Positions 59,494-64,000 of a stretch of 64,000 bases of DNA are shown here, in pieces; position 1 is the first letter of the stretch; every line of letters begins with the position of its first letter. Below the pieces are notes generated by a model. That model was not told where the DNA came from, did not search any database, and worked only from the letters and a program-made list of their open reading frames with translations. The stretch covers positions 1,240,001 through 1,304,000 of the forward strand of contig NZ_OY284433.1 of the NCBI RefSeq assembly GCF_958304185.1, written 5' to 3'. The stretch is from an uncultured Erythrobacter sp. (lineage in GTDB: Bacteria; Pseudomonadota; Alphaproteobacteria; Sphingomonadales; Sphingomonadaceae). The position numbers and the translations under genes were made by a program.

Positions 59494-60510
59494 ATGAGTG
59501 GCGCGCACAAACTCCCTGTGTTTGTAACCGGCGACGCTGGCGATATCGGCAGCCACGCCGTGCTCGCCTTGTTGGATGCCGGTTAGCCGTTCGCGGTGAT
59601 CGACAGTCTCGTCACCGGCTTTCGTTTTGCAGTGCCCGTTGGTGTGACGCTGTATGAAGGCGATATCGAGGATGGCGACCTGCTCGCGCGCATTTTTGCC
59701 AAGCAGGGCCCACGAGCAATCATGCACTTCGCGGGATCGGTGGTGGTGCCCGAAAGCGTTGAGGACCCGCTCAAATTTACCACAACAACACCGCGAAAAG
59801 CCGCGTGCAGAGCGAAGCGGCGGTGAAGGCTGGCGCGCCCCATTTCATCTTCAGCTCTACGGCGGCAACCTATGGCGTGCTAGAGGTCAAGGCAGTCAGC
59901 GAAGACACTCTGCGGCGCCCGATCAACCCCTACGCCTGGTCCAAGCTGATGACCGAGCAGATGCTTGGCGACACGGCCGCGGCGAATCCGATCAATTTCT
60001 GCGCGCTGCGATATTTCAACGTCACTGGCGCCGATCCCAAGGCGCGCTCGGGTCAATCGACGGCGGGCGCGACGCATCTGATCAAGGTCGCGGTCGAAGC
60101 GGCTCTGGGCAAGCAGGACGGAGTTAGCGTTTACGGCACGGATTACGACACGCCCAACGGCACCGGAGTGCGTGATTATATCCATGTCAGCGATCTGACG
60201 GCGGCGCATGTGCTAGCTCTGGAGGCGCTGATGGATGCGCCCGAGCGTTCGCTGACGATGAATCGCGGCTATGGCCCGGAGGTTCTCGGTGCTCGAAATG
60301 CTCGATGCGGTGGACCGAGCGACCAACCGGACGATAGAGCGCCGTATGGAGCCGCGCCTTGCAGGCGATCCGGGCTCGCTGATATCAGACCCAGCGCGCA
60401 TTCGCAGCACGCTGCCGTGGGAACCGCAACACGCCGATCTCGATGCGATTATCCAGCACGCGCTGGCTTGGGAGCGCAAACTCTCGGATTTTCGGGGCGT
60501 CACCAAGTTA
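59494..60510 (+). pseudogene. galE: Decayed UDP-glucose 4-epimerase gene
   Basis: Three lesions break an otherwise recognisable UDP-galactose 4-epimerase. The NAD fold (PVFVTGDAGDIGSHAVLALL) starts from the ATG at 59494, but codon 31 is TAG (59584-59586). A one-base deletion near 59775-59779 changes the frame before YHNNTAKSRV. An extra base near 60276 shifts it again inside NRGYG-RRFSVLEMLDAVDR. The catalytic YAWSK is still present between lesions. The remains reach about 60510 and the protein cannot be made. Confidence 0.85.
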
Positions 60511-60658
60511 AAAGGCCGGGGCTCCCTGAACATCCACTCTTCCTCCGTCAATTTCGTAGATTTGCTCAATGCAGCTGGGCGCCTATCAAGACTGACGGGG
60601 TGCGGCAGAGCCGCTTACGCTCTTAAGATAACATTAACTTCAATCACAGGTCTCTCCT

Positions 60659-61861
60659 TTGAGCAATATCAGCGTTTTTATGTTCGGTGCGCGGATGCAT
60701 TATGCAGTTCCGTCAATTCTAGCAGAAGATCAAAAGCTCCTAACCCTATACAATGATTTCAACGCGTATTCGCTGCCCGCGTGGGCGAGGTCGATGGCGG
60801 AAAAGATCCCCAATGACAGTTTGCAGCGACTGCTTCAACGCCGCCCTAACTTAGTGCCAAAGGGCAAGATCAAATCGAACCTTTCGATCTCAGCACAATT
60901 GCATTGGCGGCGAAAAAGTAGCGCATCCTTTGCCAGTGTCGTTGAAGCTGAAATTGCTGCGACACAAGCCTTTGCTAACGTTGCACTTAGGCATGGAATG
61001 GCGGAAGCTGATGCGAGCTTCACCTTCGATCGTGCTGGTCTGGAGATCATGCAGGCCATGAAGGCTAATGGAAAAATTGCGTTGATGGAGCAAACAGTCG
61101 CGCCTGCGGCCAAATTGATCACGGTTCTACGGAGGGAAAGCGCGGCTCTTAGCCGTGATGAGGAGTCCGGCTGGAAGGCATTAAGTGCACGTGAGAGAAA
61201 GGAATGGGAGCTCGCAGACCTGATATTTTGCGGCTCGAATTTTGTGCGGGATTCTATCATTCTTGAGGGCGCCGCCCCAGCTAAATGCGTGGTCGTGCCG
61301 TATGGTGTGGACGCAGGCAATTATAAAGCAGGATTGCGCAAGGGCGCGATAAATCGTCCTTTGCGGATGTTGTTTGTCGGAGAAGTAGGCGCACGAAAAG
61401 GGGCAAGATACCTAATTGATGCTGCGCACCAATTGGGTGATCGGGTCGAGGTAAAAATGGTAGGGGGCATTCGAGCCGATCAAGTAGACATCACGAGCCT
61501 CCCAAACAATTTAGAACTAGTTGGCAAGGTTCCGCGCAGCGATGTAGCTTCATGGTACGATTGGGCCGATATTTTCATTCTACCTTCGTTATTTGAGGGT
61601 TCGGCCACTGTTACCTATGAGGCGATGGCGAGTGGTCTTCCTGTTATTTGTACGCATGAGACAGGAAGTATCGTTGTGAATGGCGTGTCTGGCTTGATCA
61701 TCCCCTCTAGATCATCAGAGGCCATCATCGAGGCAATTAGCTCAATCACGCCTGATCGGATTAGTGCTTGGTCGAAGTATATTTTAAACGACGAGCGGCG
61801 ATGGGACCGGCGAAGTTATAGCAATGATTTCCTGCGCAAAATTCAGAGTATCGGCTTATGA
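60659..61861 (+). CDS. Glycosyltransferase family 4 protein
   Basis: A 400-residue GT-B transferase beginning with TTG at 60659 (SNISVFMFGARMHYAVP). The C-terminal Rossmann fold has RMLFVGEVGARKGARYLIDAAHQL and the nucleotide-sugar motif ILPSLFEGSATVTYEAMASGLPVICTHETGSIV, with the EX7E-like glutamates. It probably adds a sugar to a polysaccharide repeat. Its stop overlaps the next gene by four bases (ATGA). Donor and acceptor unknown. Confidence 0.88.
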   Translation: MSNISVFMFGARMHYAVPSILAEDQKLLTLYNDFNAYSLPAWARSMAEKIPNDSLQRLLQRRPNLVPKGKIKSNLSISAQLHWRRKSSASFASVVEAEIAATQAFANVALRHGMAEADASFTFDRAGLEIMQAMKANGKIALMEQTVAPAAKLITVLRRESAALSRDEESGWKALSARERKEWELADLIFCGSNFVRDSIILEGAAPAKCVVVPYGVDAGNYKAGLRKGAINRPLRMLFVGEVGARKGARYLIDAAHQLGDRVEVKMVGGIRADQVDITSLPNNLELVGKVPRSDVASWYDWADIFILPSLFEGSATVTYEAMASGLPVICTHETGSIVVNGVSGLIIPSRSSEAIIEAISSITPDRISAWSKYILNDERRWDRRSYSNDFLRKIQSIGL

Positions 61862-62421
61862 TCTTCTTTATCTTGACCCGGCTGAAGGTGACATTTTGGA
61901 CGTTGTTTTATAGGATTCTGGGGCGGCTTGCTTTTGCGAAGATGGGCGTAGGTTGTGTGTTTGAGGGATGGATCGATATCCCTCAGCGCGGCGGCCGAAT
62001 CGAGCTCGGTGATGGTGTGCGCATCGCATCGCTGACTGAATTTTCGGTGCTCAAAGGCGCTTTGCTTAAGATCGGCGATCGCAGTTTCATCGGGCGCGGC
62101 ACGTTGATTAGCGCGCATAAGCAAGTAGAGATAGGCAATGACGTGCTTCTGGCAGAGTTCTGCGCGCTCCATGACAACAATCATGCCTTTCGCGACATGA
62201 CTCAGCCTATCGCGCGCCAAGGGACCCACGCTCAACATGTGATTGTGGGGGAAAATGTTTGGATCGGTGCGCAATGCGTACTGCTTTCAGGGGTCCATAT
62301 TCCAAGCGGCTGCGTTGTGGGCGCATCAGCGGTAGTGCACCACTCATTGAAAATACGAGAAAACACAATCATCGCCGGCACTCCTGCAAAGCAAGTCGGT
62401 GCGAGGCATCAAGATCAGTGA
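61858..62421 (+). CDS. Hexapeptide-repeat acyltransferase (WcaF/LbH-type)
   Basis: A 187-residue left-handed beta-helix protein. The N-terminus is hydrophobic (FFILTRLKVTFWTLFYRIL). Hexapeptide turns run from about residue 45 to 175, with LGDGVRIASLTEFSVLKG, IGRGTLISAHKQVEIGNDVLLAEF, the HDNNHAF loop that bears the catalytic histidine, and VGENVWIGAQCVLLSGVHIPSGCVVGASAVV. It would acetylate a sugar of the surface polysaccharide. Confidence 0.9.
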   Translation: MIFFILTRLKVTFWTLFYRILGRLAFAKMGVGCVFEGWIDIPQRGGRIELGDGVRIASLTEFSVLKGALLKIGDRSFIGRGTLISAHKQVEIGNDVLLAEFCALHDNNHAFRDMTQPIARQGTHAQHVIVGENVWIGAQCVLLSGVHIPSGCVVGASAVVHHSLKIRENTIIAGTPAKQVGARHQDQ

Positions 62422-62431
62422 GGATCTCAGC

Positions 62432-63214
62432 TTGAAGACAGTGATATTATGTGGCGGCAAAGGTACGCGCCTGGGTGAGGTTACGCAAAATATTATCCCC
62501 AAACCGATGGTCGAGATAGGCGGCTTCCCGATCCTCGAGCATATCATGCGATATTACGGCAAGTTTGGACACAACGAGTTTGTACTTTGTGCAGGCCATC
62601 TGAGCTGGTCGATAAAAAGCTACTTTAAGACGCTACACGAACGTCATAGCGATATGGTGATCGACTTTACCCGCGGCGGCCTTGAGTTGAAAGGCAGCAG
62701 CGCTGTGCCAGATTGGACCGTCACCATCGCCGAGACCGGCGCTGACACCATGACAGCAGGCCGGGTGCGGAGGGTGCTGAAGTACTTGCCCACAGATGGC
62801 TCCTTCATGCTGACCTACGGTGACGGCGTAGCGGATGTTGATTTGGACGCGCTGATAGCGTTTCATGAAAGCCATGGCCGCGGCCTGACCATGACCGGTG
62901 TGATCCCCCCGGGCCGCTTTGGCGAGATCATCCACGACGGCGACACGGTCACTGACTGGGCCGAAAAGCCCCAACAAAGCGATCGCTACATTAATGGTGG
63001 CTTCATGGTGATGCGCCGTGACTTTGCGGAAAAATACATCGCGCCCTGCGATGACAGGATCATGCTTGAGCGGGATTCTTTCGAACAAGCCGCGCGAGAT
63101 CGGGAGATGATGCTATTTCGCCATAACGGGTTTTGGCAATGCATGGACACCGCCCGCGATTGGGAGGCGCTCAATAGCATTTGGGATGCGGGCAATGCCC
63201 CGTGGAGTGTTTAA
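62432..63214 (+). CDS. rfbF: Glucose-1-phosphate cytidylyltransferase
   Basis: A 260-residue nucleotidyltransferase making CDP-glucose from CTP and glucose-1-phosphate. The TTG at 62432 follows GAGGAT and gives MKTVILCGGKGTRLGE, the expected start with the GGxGTR triphosphate loop. A GTG at 62399 is less likely. Other family features are IPKPMVEIGGFPILEHIM, MLTYGDGVADVD and WAEKPQQSDRYINGGFMVM. It begins the CDP-deoxysugar branch and is followed by the dehydratase gene. Confidence 0.93.
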   Translation: MKTVILCGGKGTRLGEVTQNIIPKPMVEIGGFPILEHIMRYYGKFGHNEFVLCAGHLSWSIKSYFKTLHERHSDMVIDFTRGGLELKGSSAVPDWTVTIAETGADTMTAGRVRRVLKYLPTDGSFMLTYGDGVADVDLDALIAFHESHGRGLTMTGVIPPGRFGEIIHDGDTVTDWAEKPQQSDRYINGGFMVMRRDFAEKYIAPCDDRIMLERDSFEQAARDREMMLFRHNGFWQCMDTARDWEALNSIWDAGNAPWSV

Positions 63215-64000
63215 GTGCGCGCAAACACGATGACATTAGCAGAGTATTTCTGCGGGCGCCGGGTTCTTGTAACGGGGCACACCGGGTTTAAGGGCAGCTG
63301 GCTGACGCGATGGCTTGTCGACTTGGGCGCTGAGGTCACCGGGTTCTCTAACGAGATCCCAACGCAGCCCTCGCTCTTTGAGCTTCTTGGATGCGAAAAC
63401 ATCTGCGACCACCGCATTGGCGACATTTGCAATCAAGATGAGATAGAGATGGTCGTGCGAGAGGGCGCGTTTGATGTCGTCTTCCACTTGGCAGCTCAGT
63501 CGCTGGTGCGCAAATCCTACGCTGACCCCATTGCAACAATCGCCACCAATATACTGGGCACGGGGCATGTGCTGGAGGCGGTGCGCCACGCCGGGCACCC
63601 ATGCAACATCGTGGCGATCACCTCGGACAAGTGCTACGCCAATGAGGGAAGCCTCTGGGGCTTTCGCGAAACCGATCCGATGGGTGGGCACGATCCCTAC
63701 AGCATGAGCAAAGGCGCCGCCGAGCTGGTGATCGACAGCTGGCGCCGCAGCTACTTCTCGGACCCAGACAGTCCCATCCGCTTGGCCAGCGCACGCGCGG
63801 GCAACGTCATTGGCGGCGGGGATTGGGCGCAGGATCGCATCGTCCCAGACTGTGTCTCATCCTTGATCGCGGGCAAACCCATCAAGGTCCGCAATCCGGT
63901 CGCAACCCGCCCCTGGCAACATGTGGTCGAGCCGCTTGGAGGCTATTTGCTGTTGGCCGCCCGAATGGCTGACACCAGCGCAGCCCCGGTGGACCAAGGC
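63215..64000 (+). CDS. rfbG: CDP-glucose 4,6-dehydratase (C-terminus cut by window edge)
   Basis: An extended SDR enzyme that converts CDP-glucose to CDP-4-keto-6-deoxyglucose. 262 codons are visible. The NAD site is RVLVTGHTGFKGSWLTRWLVDLGAEVTG, then VFHLAAQSLVRKSYADP, the catalytic YSMSKGAAELVIDSWR and ARAGNVIGGGDWAQDRIVPD. A GTG at 63215 with GGAG eight bases before it is chosen; an ATG 15 bases later is an alternative. With rfbF it starts a path to CDP-3,6-dideoxyhexoses or a CDP-branched sugar. Confidence 0.93.
   Translation, partial: MRANTMTLAEYFCGRRVLVTGHTGFKGSWLTRWLVDLGAEVTGFSNEIPTQPSLFELLGCENICDHRIGDICNQDEIEMVVREGAFDVVFHLAAQSLVRKSYADPIATIATNILGTGHVLEAVRHAGHPCNIVAITSDKCYANEGSLWGFRETDPMGGHDPYSMSKGAAELVIDSWRRSYFSDPDSPIRLASARAGNVIGGGDWAQDRIVPDCVSSLIAGKPIKVRNPVATRPWQHVVEPLGGYLLLAARMADTSAAPVDQG

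Noticed and set aside
1..64000. CRISPR arrays, tRNA, rRNA or prophage genes
   Set aside because: No regularly spaced repeats, cloverleaf-like sequence, rRNA core sequence or phage structural gene was recognised anywhere in the window.

Overview
The window is high-GC DNA, almost certainly from an alphaproteobacterium of the Sphingomonadales, most likely an Erythrobacter/Porphyrobacter-like member of the Erythrobacteraceae. The evidence is the wealth of TonB-dependent receptors, a FecI/FecR system, an HWE-type PAS kinase, an EcfG-like general-stress sigma factor, a BLUF-B12 photoreceptor, and small stress proteins typical of sphingomonads. No rRNA, tRNA or CRISPR array was seen. GC drops visibly after about 57.7 kb, in the polysaccharide region.

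Layout. (1) 1-1.2 kb: the end-truncated reading of an acyl-CoA dehydrogenase. (2) 1.7-14.4 kb: what I read as a complete sulfoquinovose (SQ) catabolic locus of the oxygenolytic sulfo-SMO type. One arm (minus strand) carries a GH31 sulfoquinovosidase with the diagnostic SQ-binding residues, a LacI regulator, an aldo/keto reductase (SmoB-like) and an SsuD-family monooxygenase (SmoC-like). The divergent arm (plus strand) carries a TonB-dependent receptor, an MFS transporter, a YeiH-type anion (sulfite/sulfate) exporter, glycerol-3-phosphate dehydrogenase, an SsuE-type FMN reductase and a divergent RibB-like protein. Together they would take up SQ-glycerides, split them into SQ and glycerol, remove the sulfonate with FMNH2 and O2, reduce 6-oxo-glucose to glucose, and export the sulfite. 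(3) 14.5-21.6 kb: autotransporter, STN-type TonB receptor, FecR and FecI on one strand. (4) 21.8-27.3 kb: PRC-barrel protein, SemiSWEET, two Crp/Fnr paralogues flanking a multi-PAS HWE kinase and a single-domain response regulator. (5) 27.3-35.2 kb: a stress block with a candidate small RNA, a cation/proton antiporter, trehalose genes otsB-otsA, a DUF4142 lipoprotein, an EcfG-like sigma factor, an acidic small lipoprotein, a GlsB/YeaQ membrane protein and a BLUF-B12 protein.

(6) 35.2-43.9 kb: an FAD oxidoreductase divergent from a TetR regulator with a clear operator, then an RND tripartite efflux pump with its own TetR regulator and a perfect 20-bp palindrome. (7) 43.9-47.1 kb: TonB receptor plus PepSY membrane protein behind a strong Fur-like box. 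(8) 47.2-53.5 kb: a TolB-propeller amidohydrolase, a metzincin-type metalloprotease and a truncated peptidase.

(9) 53.5-54.8 kb: an IS3-family element with a canonical -1 frameshift heptamer. It lies between two unrelated truncated genes and has no target duplication, which suggests an IS-mediated deletion. (10) 54.8-64.0 kb: a surface-polysaccharide locus with a cut glycosyltransferase, an initiating sugar-phosphate transferase, a NusG-like antiterminator, a MarR-type EPS regulator, a methyltransferase, a decayed galE, a glycosyltransferase, a hexapeptide acyltransferase, glucose-1-phosphate cytidylyltransferase and a partial CDP-glucose 4,6-dehydratase. The locus looks like a decaying or rearranged island.
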